Shown here piece by piece: positions 16,323-24,731 of a stretch of 64,000 nucleotides of DNA (positions within the stretch are counted from its first letter, which is position 1; each line of letters begins with the position of its first letter). The notes under the pieces are model-generated. The model saw only the letters and a list, made by a program, of their open reading frames with translations, was not told the origin of the DNA and ran no database searches. The stretch comes from Akkermansia muciniphila (GTDB lineage Bacteria; Verrucomicrobiota; Verrucomicrobiia; Limisphaerales; F1-80-MAGS106). The DNA lies in the NCBI GenBank assembly GCA_945865375.1, contig CAMBEJ010000005.1, positions 1-64,000 of the forward strand. Direction: 5' to 3'. Position numbers and translations under genes: made by a program.

Positions 16323-18236
16323 GTGAAAAACATCCGATCCGTACTTCGATTCGGCTGGCCTTACCTGCGCCGCTACAGGAGCAGGCTTGTCGTGGGCGTG
16401 CTCCTAGGGGTCTTGTTCGGCTTCTCCAACGCGAGTTTTGTGTGGGCGACCAAGACCGTGATTGGCCGCATGGACCCTGGGGCTTCACACCCAGAACGCT
16501 CTGCGACAGTGAACCCGGCCAAGGTGAGTGAAGAGGGGGTGAAGGGTCGTTCCACGGCCCAGGAGCCCCGCTCGTGGCTGGCGCGGTTCAAGGAAAATCT
16601 GGAGCGGCACACGTCTGACGTGCTGGATCCATGGCTTCCAGCTTTGGGCCAACCGGTAGGGTGGAGACAAATCCTCGGCGGTTTGCTCTTTTTCCCAGCG
16701 CTTGTTGCGGTTCGAGGATTCGTTGGTTACGGCAGCAGCTACTCTTTGGGATGGGTCAGCGAACGCGTGGTGAACGATTTGAGAGTCGAAGTTCTTCGCA
16801 AGCTCAGCAGCCTTTCGTTGGACTTTTTCAATCGATCGACCATGGGGGATCTCATCACCCATGTGAACGGCGATACCGCGTCCCTGCAGCGCTGTTTGAG
16901 CCTCGGGGTCTCCGATCTGATCAAGGAGCCCGTCACAATCTTTGGCATGGTCGTGATGCTTTGCTTGATCGATTGGCAGATGACGCTCGGAGCGCTGGTC
17001 TTTTTTCCGGTCTGCGTGGTGCCCATCATTGTTCTGGGCAAAAAAGTGCGGCGCGCCAGCAAGGCAGGCCTCCATGTGAACATCACACAATCGAGTCTGC
17101 TTGTTGAGATGCTTTCTGGAATCCGCGTGGTGAAGGCCTTCGGGCTCGAGGAAACACAGGTTAAGCGGTTCCAAAAACTGTCCTCGGAACTGGTGCATCA
17201 CGGCATGAAGGGGATTCGCGCCAAAGAACTCATCAATCCCATCATCGAAACTGTCTCGATGGTGGGGTTCGGTTTGTTGATCGTCTACATCGCGGCAAAA
17301 GGAAGGGCGGTGGCGGAGATGGTCGCGTTTCTGACAGGCCTGGTGTTTTTCTACACCCCCGTCAAAAAGCTCGCGGGGCTGCATGTGTTGTTCGAACAAA
17401 CCACCGCGGGCGTCGGGCGCCTGATGAAGATCCTCTCTGAACGTCCCACCGTGGAAGAGAAGGCCGGATCGATGCGCCTCGAAAAGTTTGAGAAGGAAAT
17501 CCGGCTCGAGGGATTGCGATTTTCGTATTCAGGTCAACCGGTCCTCCACGGGATCGATCTGGTGATCCCACGGGGAGCTCGTGTGGGCATTGCTGGGGAA
17601 AGCGGATCGGGCAAGAGCACCCTGGTGAACTTGTTGTTCCGGTTCTACGATCCCACAGGGGGCGCGATTTTAGTGGATGGGATCAACTTGCGCGACGTGG
17701 CCCTCGGGGATCTACGCGGATTAATGGCCTTGGTAAGCCAGGAAATCGTGTTGTTCGACCTGACCGTGGCGGAAAACATCGCCTGCGGCAAGACGGGTGC
17801 CACCCGCGACGCCATCGAGTCCGCTGCCAAGGCCGCGCAGGCCCACGAGTTTATCATTCAACTGCCATCGGGTTACGAGACACGCATAGGCGAACGTGGC
17901 GTCACGCTTTCTGGAGGGCAACGCCAGCGGCTGGCGATCGCGCGCGCCTTCGTTCGCGATGCTCCGGTCCTCGTTTTGGACGAGGCCACCGCCTCGCTCG
18001 ATTCCCAATCGGAAGCCGAGGTCCAGTCAGCCATCGACCGACTTTCCGAAAACCGGACCGTGATCACGGTGGCGCACCGGCTTTCGACGCTGGCGGTCTC
18101 GGACTTGATTGTGGTGTTGAACCAAGGATCGATTGTGGAGCAAGGACGATTCGACGAATTGCTCAAGAAAGAGGGCTGGTTTGCGGCGATGGCCCGCAAA
18201 CAGGGGATTACTCCGCAAACTTCAGTGCTTTTTTGA
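16323..18236 (+). CDS. MsbA-like ABC exporter (membrane domain fused to ATPase)
   Basis: A 637-residue half-transporter. Residues about 1-330 are the ABC type I exporter membrane domain; a loop of about 60 polar residues (50-110) after the first helix is longer than usual. Residues about 370-637 are the ATPase: Walker A GIAGESGSGKST, Q-loop LVSQEIVLFD, signature LSGGQRQRLAIARAF, Walker B VLVLDEATASLD and the H-loop VAHRLST. All catalytic residues are intact. The role could be lipid A or other lipid flipping, but multidrug or peptide export cannot be excluded. It starts with GTG at 16323 and is divergent from the Lrp-type gene. Confidence 0.9.
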   Translation: MKNIRSVLRFGWPYLRRYRSRLVVGVLLGVLFGFSNASFVWATKTVIGRMDPGASHPERSATVNPAKVSEEGVKGRSTAQEPRSWLARFKENLERHTSDVLDPWLPALGQPVGWRQILGGLLFFPALVAVRGFVGYGSSYSLGWVSERVVNDLRVEVLRKLSSLSLDFFNRSTMGDLITHVNGDTASLQRCLSLGVSDLIKEPVTIFGMVVMLCLIDWQMTLGALVFFPVCVVPIIVLGKKVRRASKAGLHVNITQSSLLVEMLSGIRVVKAFGLEETQVKRFQKLSSELVHHGMKGIRAKELINPIIETVSMVGFGLLIVYIAAKGRAVAEMVAFLTGLVFFYTPVKKLAGLHVLFEQTTAGVGRLMKILSERPTVEEKAGSMRLEKFEKEIRLEGLRFSYSGQPVLHGIDLVIPRGARVGIAGESGSGKSTLVNLLFRFYDPTGGAILVDGINLRDVALGDLRGLMALVSQEIVLFDLTVAENIACGKTGATRDAIESAAKAAQAHEFIIQLPSGYETRIGERGVTLSGGQRQRLAIARAFVRDAPVLVLDEATASLDSQSEAEVQSAIDRLSENRTVITVAHRLSTLAVSDLIVVLNQGSIVEQGRFDELLKKEGWFAAMARKQGITPQTSVLF

Positions 18237-18248
18237 GCAAAAGGGAAA

Positions 18249-19283
18249 GGGGTCAGTTCCTAACTTGTTGAATTGTGCGTCTCTTCCTCCACTTTTCGTT
18301 GTTCATACAGCCGCCGATTCAAGTGAGTCTACGCACCCATAGCCAACCGTTCGCTGATCCATTTCAGCGTCACAGTCGTCTCCTGGCGGAGCCGCGTGGC
18401 CATAACCATTTTCACGGCGTCGCCTTTGGGCCGCTCGCCCAAATCAGCTTCTGTCCATCTGGCACGAGCCAGTTCCTCCCGCACGATCCTCGCGGCCTCT
18501 GCTTCCGCGCTTTCAGCCCGGTCCTCGCCATAATGGTTTTCGCCCCACTGCCCTCCCATTTGCGCCAGCAATTCCTGCCGGAACGCGTCCCCGCCCAGGC
18601 ACCAACCCCGCCGCACCGCCTTCCAATCCGTTCGAGAGTCCTGGCGTCGCCGGTCTTCCATCTGCAGTTCAAACTGCTTCCGCCCAGCCGCAGTGTCCTG
18701 TGAGATGCCCATCTCTCCGAACAATCGCCACACGTCCAACCATACAGGCCGCTTCTCCGGTGCCAGCAAATACCCGCCGTAACTGCTCCAGGGGTAGGCC
18801 AGCAAAGTCGGTTCTTCCGCCAGCAGGTGCGCCCTTACTGGATTCAGGTGGACGTAATCGCACACCGTGCGCAGGTAGCCGTTACCACTGCCCTCCACCA
18901 CCAGAGCCTTGTAACGACCGCTGAACAAGTGGCCGAAGAGCTTATGCCGGCGGTTGAACCGGCCGGTGTAGGTGCCGAGAAGCCATTTCATCCCCGCCAC
19001 GAGGTTCGCTTGAGGTGTCTCGACGACCGAGTGAAAATGGTTGCCCAAGAGACAATAAGCATGCACCCGTCAACCGGTCTTGGCGCAGACCTCCTCAAGG
19101 GTTTCGAGGAAACGGCGGCGGTCGAAGTCGTCCTTGAAGATGGGTTCACGTCGATCCCCTCGGCTCATGACGTGATAAATGGCGCTTGAGTATTCGATGC
19201 GGAGCTTGCGGGCCATTCTGGGAGGCTACAATGGCAAACCGCTTCGTCAAGTGGGAAAGTTTAAGAAGTTAGGAACTGACCCC
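18249..19283. mobile_element. RAYT transposon with 18-bp terminal inverted repeats
   Basis: Bounded by GGGGTCAGTTCCTAACTT (18249-18266) and its exact inverse AAGTTAGGAACTGACCCC (19266-19283). It carries one REP-associated tyrosine transposase gene, broken by a stop codon. The GGGGTCA end is the same as in the second RAYT element at 23216-23887. Confidence 0.8.
18329..19216 (-). pseudogene. REP-associated tyrosine transposase (RAYT), interrupted by an in-frame TGA
   Basis: Reading from the ATG at 19216, the frame gives MARKLRIEYSSAIYHVMSRG, then FKDDFDRRRFLETLEEVC, then a TGA at 19072-19070 where relatives carry Trp. After it, the frame continues uninterrupted with RVHAYCLLGNHFHSVVETP, containing the HUH-like HFH pair, then YVHLNPVRAHLL and the long C-terminal part. 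A single TGG-to-TGA change is the only visible lesion, so the gene was probably lost recently. A shorter protein could still be made from about 19066 on, but it would lack the N-terminus. RAYTs belong to the IS200/IS605-like Y1 transposases. Confidence 0.8.
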
Positions 19284-19453
19284 TTGGCCCGGATGGAGAG
19301 GGGACACCTCCAAATTTTAGACGTGAATCGAGGCCATGAACCGATCAGTAACGCTCAACTTTGAATGTTGAGCGTTAGACGTGGAAAGAGTTGCAATTTG
19401 GTTGAAGGGAGCTTTTTTCGAAACCATCATGTCAATAAACCTAATTTCAAGAC

Positions 19454-21076
19454 ATGAATCGCCGAGACTTTTTGCAAACCACGGGCCAGGGCGGTGCCCA
19501 GATGATCCTCGCTGTGGCTGCCTTGGGTGGATCATCCGGCGCCGTCCATGCCGCCCCCAGGCCCCTGCGCATCGATTCGTTCGAATACGAAGAAGCTGGG
19601 ATTCTGCAGCTCCAGTCTGCCATGAGTTCGGGAAAGGAAACGGCGGTGTCGCTTGCAAAGAAATACCTGCGCCGCATCGAGGAAGTGGACCGGAGCGGAC
19701 CCAGATTGAACTCGGTCATCGAGGTCAATCCGGACGCGTTGGCGATGGCCCGCGGGCTGGATCGTGAACGCAAACAAAAGGGCCCCCGGAGCTCCATGCA
19801 TGGCATTCCCATCCTCATCAAAGACAACATCGACACCCACGATCGGATGATGACGACGGCCGGTTCGCTTGCCTTGGTGGGTTCGGTGCCGCCGCGCGAT
19901 TCGTTTGTGGCACAGAAGCTCCGGGAAGCGGGCGCGGTCATCCTGGGGAAGACCAACCTGAGCGAGTGGGCGAATTTTCGTGGGGAACGCTCGACCAGCG
20001 GTTGGAGCGGCAGGGGAGGACAGACGAAGAATCCGTATGTGCTGGACCGCAATCCCTCCGGCTCCAGTGCCGGTTCCGGCGCCGCGGTCTCCGCCAATCT
20101 CTGCTCCGCTGCCATCGGGACGGAGACGAACGGATCCATCGTTTCGCCTTCCTGTTACTGCGGGATCGTTGGCCTCAAACCGACGGTCGGACTCATCAGC
20201 CGTTCCGGGATCATTCCTATTTCCCACAGCCAGGACACAGCGGGCCCTATGACTCGAAGTGTGACGGACGCGGCGATTTTGTTGAGCGCGCTTGTTGGCG
20301 TGGACCCGCGCGACGCGGCGACCCGGATCCACGCCGACCGAGTGCCGCCTGACTACATGCGTTTCCTCGATCCAAACGGACTTCGAGGCGCGCGCATCGG
20401 GATTGTCAGGAAGTTGTTTCGACGGGAGAACCGGGCGGCCAAGGTCATGGAAGCAGCCTTCGAAGTTCTGAGGTCCGCGGGAGCCATCCTGGTGGATCCA
20501 GCCGATTTGCCTTCGCTGGGAAAGGAAGGCGATTCCGAGGACCAGATCTTGCATTACGAATTCAAGGCGGATCTGAACGCTTACTTGGCCAGCCTGGGTT
20601 CTAAGGCGCCGGTTCGCACGCTGAAGGACATCATCGAGTTCAACGAACGAAACAAGGAAAAGGAGCTCCAGTTCTTCGGCCAGGAAACATTCATCAAAGC
20701 GGAGGCGAAAGGCCCGCTGACGGACAAGGTCTACCTCGAAGCCTTGGAGAAGGGCCAGCGACTGGCGCGCGAGGAAGGTATTGACGCCGTGATGGCCGAG
20801 CACCGGCTCGACGCCATGGTCGGTCCGAGCGGGGGACCCGCCCACGCCACCGATTATGTGCTTGGAGACCGGGGTTCTGGCGGCAGTTCCTCACCGGCCG
20901 CGATCGCCGGTTATCCGAACATCACAGTTCCGGCGGGCGAAGTGATGGGGTTGCCGGTCGGCCTTTCGTTTTTCGGACGCGCCTGGAGTGAGCCGACCCT
21001 GTTGAAGCTGGCCTTCGCTTTCGAGCAAGCCACCCGCGCGCGGAAAGTGCCACGATTCCTGCCGACACTCGGTTGA
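19454..21076 (+). CDS. Secreted amidase of the amidase-signature family
   Basis: A 540-residue amidohydrolase. The N-terminus MNRRDFLQTTGQGG is a Tat-type signal followed by a hydrophobic stretch, so it is probably exported folded. The Ser-Ser-Lys triad can be read: Lys in GIPILIKDNIDTHD, the first Ser in GSIVSP within GTETNGSIVSPSCY, and the middle Ser in PSGSSAGSGAA. Family members hydrolyse amides such as amino-acid amides, nitrile-derived amides or peptide amides; the substrate is not deducible. Its closest style is the GatA-like/peptide amidase group, but it is not GatA because it carries a signal and has no gatC/gatB neighbours. Confidence 0.9.
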   Translation: MNRRDFLQTTGQGGAQMILAVAALGGSSGAVHAAPRPLRIDSFEYEEAGILQLQSAMSSGKETAVSLAKKYLRRIEEVDRSGPRLNSVIEVNPDALAMARGLDRERKQKGPRSSMHGIPILIKDNIDTHDRMMTTAGSLALVGSVPPRDSFVAQKLREAGAVILGKTNLSEWANFRGERSTSGWSGRGGQTKNPYVLDRNPSGSSAGSGAAVSANLCSAAIGTETNGSIVSPSCYCGIVGLKPTVGLISRSGIIPISHSQDTAGPMTRSVTDAAILLSALVGVDPRDAATRIHADRVPPDYMRFLDPNGLRGARIGIVRKLFRRENRAAKVMEAAFEVLRSAGAILVDPADLPSLGKEGDSEDQILHYEFKADLNAYLASLGSKAPVRTLKDIIEFNERNKEKELQFFGQETFIKAEAKGPLTDKVYLEALEKGQRLAREEGIDAVMAEHRLDAMVGPSGGPAHATDYVLGDRGSGGSSSPAAIAGYPNITVPAGEVMGLPVGLSFFGRAWSEPTLLKLAFAFEQATRARKVPRFLPTLG

Positions 21077-21132
21077 TTTCCTTTCCCACTCCTTCTCACG
21101 CTCTCACTGCTCACGCTCTCACGTTCTTGTTT

Positions 21133-21495
21133 TCACTCAGTAAGCACGGTATCGGCGTGTTCGTAAGCGGGCGCGCAGCAGCAGAGGAGCGTGAGAACCG
21201 CGTCGCCGGTGTTCCAGAGCTTGTGGCGAGCTCCCGGCGGGATCGCGATGGCGTCCCCTTGCTTGACTTCCCGAGTTTCGCCGTCGATCCGAATGCGTCC
21301 GACTCCTTGGGTGATGAAATAAATCTCCTCCGACAAGACATGATAATGCTCCTGAGTCGAGCTTCCCACGGCGACCCGGGCTTCGGCGAGGCTTTGGTTC
21401 TTGATAGCCGAGTTGCGATGCGCCAGGAGTTCGCGGATCTCGGATTCGTCCTTGGTCGTGAAGGGGATGGTGTTTTCGATGGCGACAATGTTCAT
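21133..21495 (-). CDS. Cupin-domain protein
   Basis: A 120-residue single-domain cupin. Cupin motif 1 is EHYHVLSEEIYFITQGVGRI, with the His-His-Glu metal ligands; motif 2 is GDAIAIPPGARHKLWNTGDA, with its Gly, Pro and His. The start at 21495 is chosen because upstream codons show no homology. Cupins of this size act as small isomerases, epimerases or sensors, so the role is open. It is convergent with the amidase gene, 56 bp away. Confidence 0.88.
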   Translation of the reverse strand: MNIVAIENTIPFTTKDESEIRELLAHRNSAIKNQSLAEARVAVGSSTQEHYHVLSEEIYFITQGVGRIRIDGETREVKQGDAIAIPPGARHKLWNTGDAVLTLLCCCAPAYEHADTVLTE

Positions 21496-21654
21496 ATCCG
21501 GAAAGCATTTTTGAACAGGAGGAAAGGAAGGAAACGGAGGCTGATGGATAGGACTTTCCTTTCGCAGCGTTTCGAGGATAGATCTTGGAGATGGATTGGA
21601 GCAAGAAAGAACGCTGGATAAACGATGAGAAACGGAGTTTGACGCCTTGGTAAG

Positions 21655-21688
21655 CCCCTCTGTGGGCCGTCGACGGCCCACAGAGGGG
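21655..21688. repeat. Perfect 34-nt palindrome
   Basis: CCCCTCTGTGGGCCGTC followed at once by its exact reverse complement GACGGCCCACAGAGGGG, with no loop. The hairpin would be very stable. No T-run follows. Confidence 0.75.
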
Positions 21689-22008
21689 TTCGATCCTCAC
21701 ATGATCGACGTTGAAAGGTGGATTCAGAGGGGAATTCCCACCTTTTGCCGTGTTTGCAGACAAAGGGGAGCATCCAGAGGTGTCCGCAACGCTTCACCGA
21801 TGTTGCTGCGGCCACTGTGGGCTTGCCGCCCGATCTCAAATTTGAGATTTCAGATCTGAAATTGGGCGCAGGCCCCGATCGGATTCCTCTTTCCACAGCC
21901 CGCAATGCTTCAGAATCTTTTCCAGACCGCTTTCTGTCTTCCCTCGACCTGCCTGCCGGCAGGCAGGTGAAGGCGACGATCCACCTTCGGCAAGGCTTCG
22001 GCGGGCAG

Positions 22009-22061
22009 GCCAGTTTATAAAACGGCGTCTCTTGCGGTTGCCGGGGACGATAAACACCGAC
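22009..22061 (-). pseudogene. Fragment resembling the N-terminus of an IS91-type transposase
   Basis: The minus strand encodes VYRPRQPQETPFYKLA, which resembles the start of IS91/ISCR transposases just before their zinc-binding domain. The rest of the gene is absent: what follows is repeat-like DNA including a CCTGCCTGCCGGCAGGCAGG palindrome (about 21949-21968). The whole stretch 21496-22591 has no intact gene. It also contains a copy of an AAATCTGAAATTT-like repeat (about 21838-21866) that recurs inside hsdM. Confidence 0.35.
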
Positions 22062-22591
22062 CGCCTCCTTGGCCTCACACACCACAACCCACCTCCCTGA
22101 GGAGGCAGTTATCCTGGCTCACACACAGTGCGAGCTCCAAATAACCGAAGGAGGACGTCGCGTGAATCGACGCGTCAAGTCTCAGAACTCCTGACCAAAG
22201 GCGCTGCACGAAGCGCCGCCGCGCCCGGGCGTGCGCGCGGTGCGGACGATGCTGAGGAATGTGCTGAATCTGGTTGACCGCGTTGGCGGCAATCCCGGAT
22301 TGCTGTCCGCTTCGCATTGGAACAGGTGTCCGCTTTCATCGGAATCCGCAATCAACCGCAGCTCGCTCCCCGGTTCTTGCAAAGATTTGCTTTTCTTTTC
22401 CGTTTTCCGGAGCGTTCCACCAGACACTTTAAATCGTGCATGCGTGGTGGCACCCGAGGTATTCCCCCTGGCGAAACCTCAGCGAGATCCGGCAAATTCC
22501 TTCGACCCTGGATGGAGTCGCGGAAACGGGGACATTGTTCGACTTGGATATTCGACTTGTTATACGTGTACAGCGATGCCAGATTCCAATC

Positions 22592-22798
22592 ATGCTTGCC
22601 ATCCGCCTCGACACCGACACTGAGAACCGCCTAGACCTCTTGGCCAAAAGGACTGGGCGCACGAAGACTTTTTACGCCCGCGAGGCGATCCTCCAACATC
22701 TGGAGGATCTGGAAGACACTTTCCTCGCCACACAGCGTCTTCGGAACCCGGCCAAAATCTACTCTGCCAAGGATGTAAAGCGTGAACTGGGTTTATAG
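22592..22798 (+). CDS. RelB/DinJ-type antitoxin with ribbon-helix-helix start
   Basis: A 68-residue protein. The start MLAIRLDTDTENRLDLLAKR is a ribbon-helix-helix DNA-binding strand and helix, followed by TGRTKTFYAREAILQHLEDL. The C-terminal tail (YSAKDVKRELGL) is the part that normally wraps the toxin. It overlaps the toxin gene by 17 nt, so the two are co-translated. A TATACGTGTA palindrome about 30 bp upstream of the start (around 22561-22569) is a possible operator. The ATG at 22592 is chosen because homology starts there. Confidence 0.85.
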   Translation: MLAIRLDTDTENRLDLLAKRTGRTKTFYAREAILQHLEDLEDTFLATQRLRNPAKIYSAKDVKRELGL

Positions 22799-23048
22799 GT
22801 TCGATGCACGCGCCTTGAAGGAACTCAAGAAGCTTGACCACCAAGCCCAGCGGGACATCCTCGGCTATCTGGATGAACGTGTGGCGGGCACTGGCGACCC
22901 TCGACGCTTTGGTAAGGCTCTGACAGCAGACTTGGCAAGCTTGTGGCGTTACCGCGTCGAGGATTACCGCATTCTCTGCCAAATTCAGGACCGTGAATTG
23001 CTGGTCTTGGTGGTGGCACTCGGCCATCGCAAGAACATTTACCAGTAG
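22782..23048 (+). CDS. RelE/ParE-family toxin
   Basis: An 88-residue toxin of the RelE/ParE superfamily. VYRFDARALKELKKLDHQAQ, then LWRYRVEDYRILCQIQD, then LVLVVALGHRKNIYQ match the RelE core and its basic C-terminal strand. In RelE relatives these proteins cleave mRNA in the ribosome; in ParE relatives they block gyrase. The HRKNIY end and conserved Arg/Tyr residues favour the RelE side. The GTG at 22782 overlaps the antitoxin. The pair is complete and probably functional. Within 150 bp downstream lies the second RAYT remnant. Confidence 0.88.
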   Translation: MNWVYRFDARALKELKKLDHQAQRDILGYLDERVAGTGDPRRFGKALTADLASLWRYRVEDYRILCQIQDRELLVLVVALGHRKNIYQ

Positions 23049-23215
23049 CACGGCAAGTACCGGCGGCGGTGCAAACGTCCAACGTTCAACCCTCAACGTT
23101 CAGGTTCTTCGCTGTTTTGAGTGGAATCTAAAGGTTTTGGAGTGGGGATGACACGAGCGGGTTGAAGGAACTTAGCCAGGGGCAAACGAGTCTGCGAGTG
23201 CCGCCCCTGTCTTCA

Positions 23216-23887
23216 GGGGTCATATCTTAACATTCAACAATTCTGAAGCACTCCTGTTCGACGGGGTCCCAGTCGCGAAGGGCTTCATATCGCTTTACAG
23301 CCATCGCCACCCCGGCGTATGCCGCCAAGCCTGATTCCCGCGCCAGTTCTTTCAACTTTAGTCCGCACATTCTGCGTCCCAGAAAGAGCACCAAGTCCCG
23401 CCCACGATCCCCGTGGCGGTCTCGAAATGTCTCCCACGGTTCACACTTCACCTTCTGCACAGCCTGAATCACCACCGCCAGACTGGGTCGCGCTAGCGTC
23501 AAGCGCCGCGCCCCTCGCTGTTCCAATGCTGAGGTCTCAGCGCTGCGATTCGTTCGTCGACTTGCGCGGATTCCGGTGCCGGCGACACTCCGGCGCGGAC
23601 TCGCTGCTGATCCGATTTGCCCAGTCCTAACTTTCCCGTGCGCACCAGGTTCAAATGCACGTATCGGCTCAAAGCCAGCGCCCAATCGTCCCGGCTCACT
23701 GCCACCGATTTGAAGCGTCCCTGGAACAAATGACCACTAGCGCCCGTGCCGGCGGTTGAACCCCATGCTGTAGCTCAGGTTCAGCCACTGGGGCGCCCGC
23801 CCGCTCGATGCGCAGGGGTCTGGACACGAACACGACCGTGATGTGGCCAATTTCAAAATCAAGTGTTAAATGTTAAGATGTGACCCC
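23216..23887. mobile_element. Degenerate RAYT element with terminal inverted repeats
   Basis: The left end GGGGTCATATCTTAACATT (23216-23234) and right end AATGTTAAGATGTGACCCC (23869-23887) are inverted repeats with one mismatch. The GGGGTCA ends match those of the 18249-19283 element. It holds a broken RAYT gene. The DNA just beyond the right end (23889-23947) encodes LYPGRCPGLVCAAPLVLK, a fragment I recognise as a dispersed piece but cannot place. Confidence 0.75.
23227..23800 (-). pseudogene. Broken RAYT transposase
   Basis: Two frames must be joined. One (23499-23729) gives FQGRFKSVAVSRDDWALALS and RYVHLNLVRTGKLGLG, the typical middle of a RAYT; the other (23227-23500) gives FRDRHGDRGRDLVLFLGRRM and the C-terminal helix region. 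The N-terminal catalytic part (MARPLRIE type start, HFH pair) is reduced to a short piece near 23740-23820, with the His pair missing. So the gene has a deletion and at least one frameshift, and is dead. Confidence 0.7.
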
Positions 23888-23947
23888 TTGGACCTCTATC
23901 CAGGACGTTGCCCTGGGCTGGTATGTGCCGCACCGTTGGTGCTGAAA

Positions 23948-24322
23948 TCACTCGCCATAACCCAGCCCGCTCAGGTTTGCTTTGATGGCCTGCTCCAGTT
24001 TCGCGGACTCGGCATCCGGGAGTGCAGGGTTTTGTAGAATCTCAAATTTCGCGGCAATGATGCTGCGGAAGTTTTCCGAGATGGCGTGCCAGTCGATCAC
24101 GTCAACGCGGATGGGCAGTTCAGATTCCGCGATCGCTTCGCGCAACGCGGCCAGCCGCCCGATGGGCAGACGAGCCGGGCCGAGCAGGACGATGTCGAGG
24201 TCGGAGTAAGGTTTGGCATTTCCCGTGACGCGGGAACCGAAGGCGCGGACTTCGCAATCCGGCACCTGCGCTGCAAGCAGGCGGCGCACGACGGCCAACT
24301 GTTCTGGCGCGAGATCAATCAT
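23948..24322 (-). CDS. MNT-type nucleotidyltransferase antitoxin
   Basis: A 124-residue minimal nucleotidyltransferase. The active-site motif GSRVTGNAKPYSDLD fits GSX10DXD exactly, and a third acidic residue follows in the strand RVDVIDW. In characterised HEPN/MNT pairs this enzyme AMPylates a Tyr of the HEPN toxin and silences it. The ATG at 24322 overlaps the stop of the HEPN gene by 8 nt. A longer frame to 24385 is rejected because homology begins at MIDLAPEQ. Confidence 0.85.
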   Translation of the reverse strand: MIDLAPEQLAVVRRLLAAQVPDCEVRAFGSRVTGNAKPYSDLDIVLLGPARLPIGRLAALREAIAESELPIRVDVIDWHAISENFRSIIAAKFEILQNPALPDAESAKLEQAIKANLSGLGYGE

Positions 24323-24731
24323 TGCGTGCGCGAAGTGATGCGAGGAGCGACTGAGCGGCGGCCACGAAGTGTTCAGCACTCTCACTCACCTCCTCTGCCG
24401 TGTCATTGTCATAGGTATGCGAGGTTTCGTTGCGTGCCGCATGAAAGGTCATCCAAAGATCCACATCATCAATCAGGCGATTCTCCGCAGCCTGTCGGAA
24501 TAACTCGCGGCGGGTCACGCCATCGACGGATTCAGCACTGATGTTCGTCTCAAGCCAACGCTTCATCATTTTCCAAGACAGCTCATACGCGACCTCGAAG
24601 TTCTGGATGATGCCACTGCGGACGGTCTCCTTAATCTCAGGAGGGAGAGTCGCTTCGAATGTGGTTGCCGCATTGATGGATCGTTCCAGCGAGGCCGCTG
24701 CCTTTTCTAGGCTAGTGAGTTCCAGTTTCAT
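24315..24731 (-). CDS. HEPN-domain toxin (HI0074 type), partner of the MNT antitoxin
   Basis: A 138-residue helical protein. The RX4HXY motif is present as RNETSHTY, containing the catalytic Arg and His and the Tyr that MNT partners modify. The N-terminus (ASLERSINAATTFEA) and FEVAYELSWKMMKRWLE match the HI0074 family of nucleotidyltransferase-substrate-binding proteins. HEPN toxins of this sort act as RNases. Its start ATG overlaps the hsdM stop by 4 nt, so the toxin-antitoxin pair is transcribed from the hsdM operon. Confidence 0.87.
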   Translation of the reverse strand: MKLELTSLEKAAASLERSINAATTFEATLPPEIKETVRSGIIQNFEVAYELSWKMMKRWLETNISAESVDGVTRRELFRQAAENRLIDDVDLWMTFHAARNETSHTYDNDTAEEVSESAEHFVAAAQSLLASLRARND

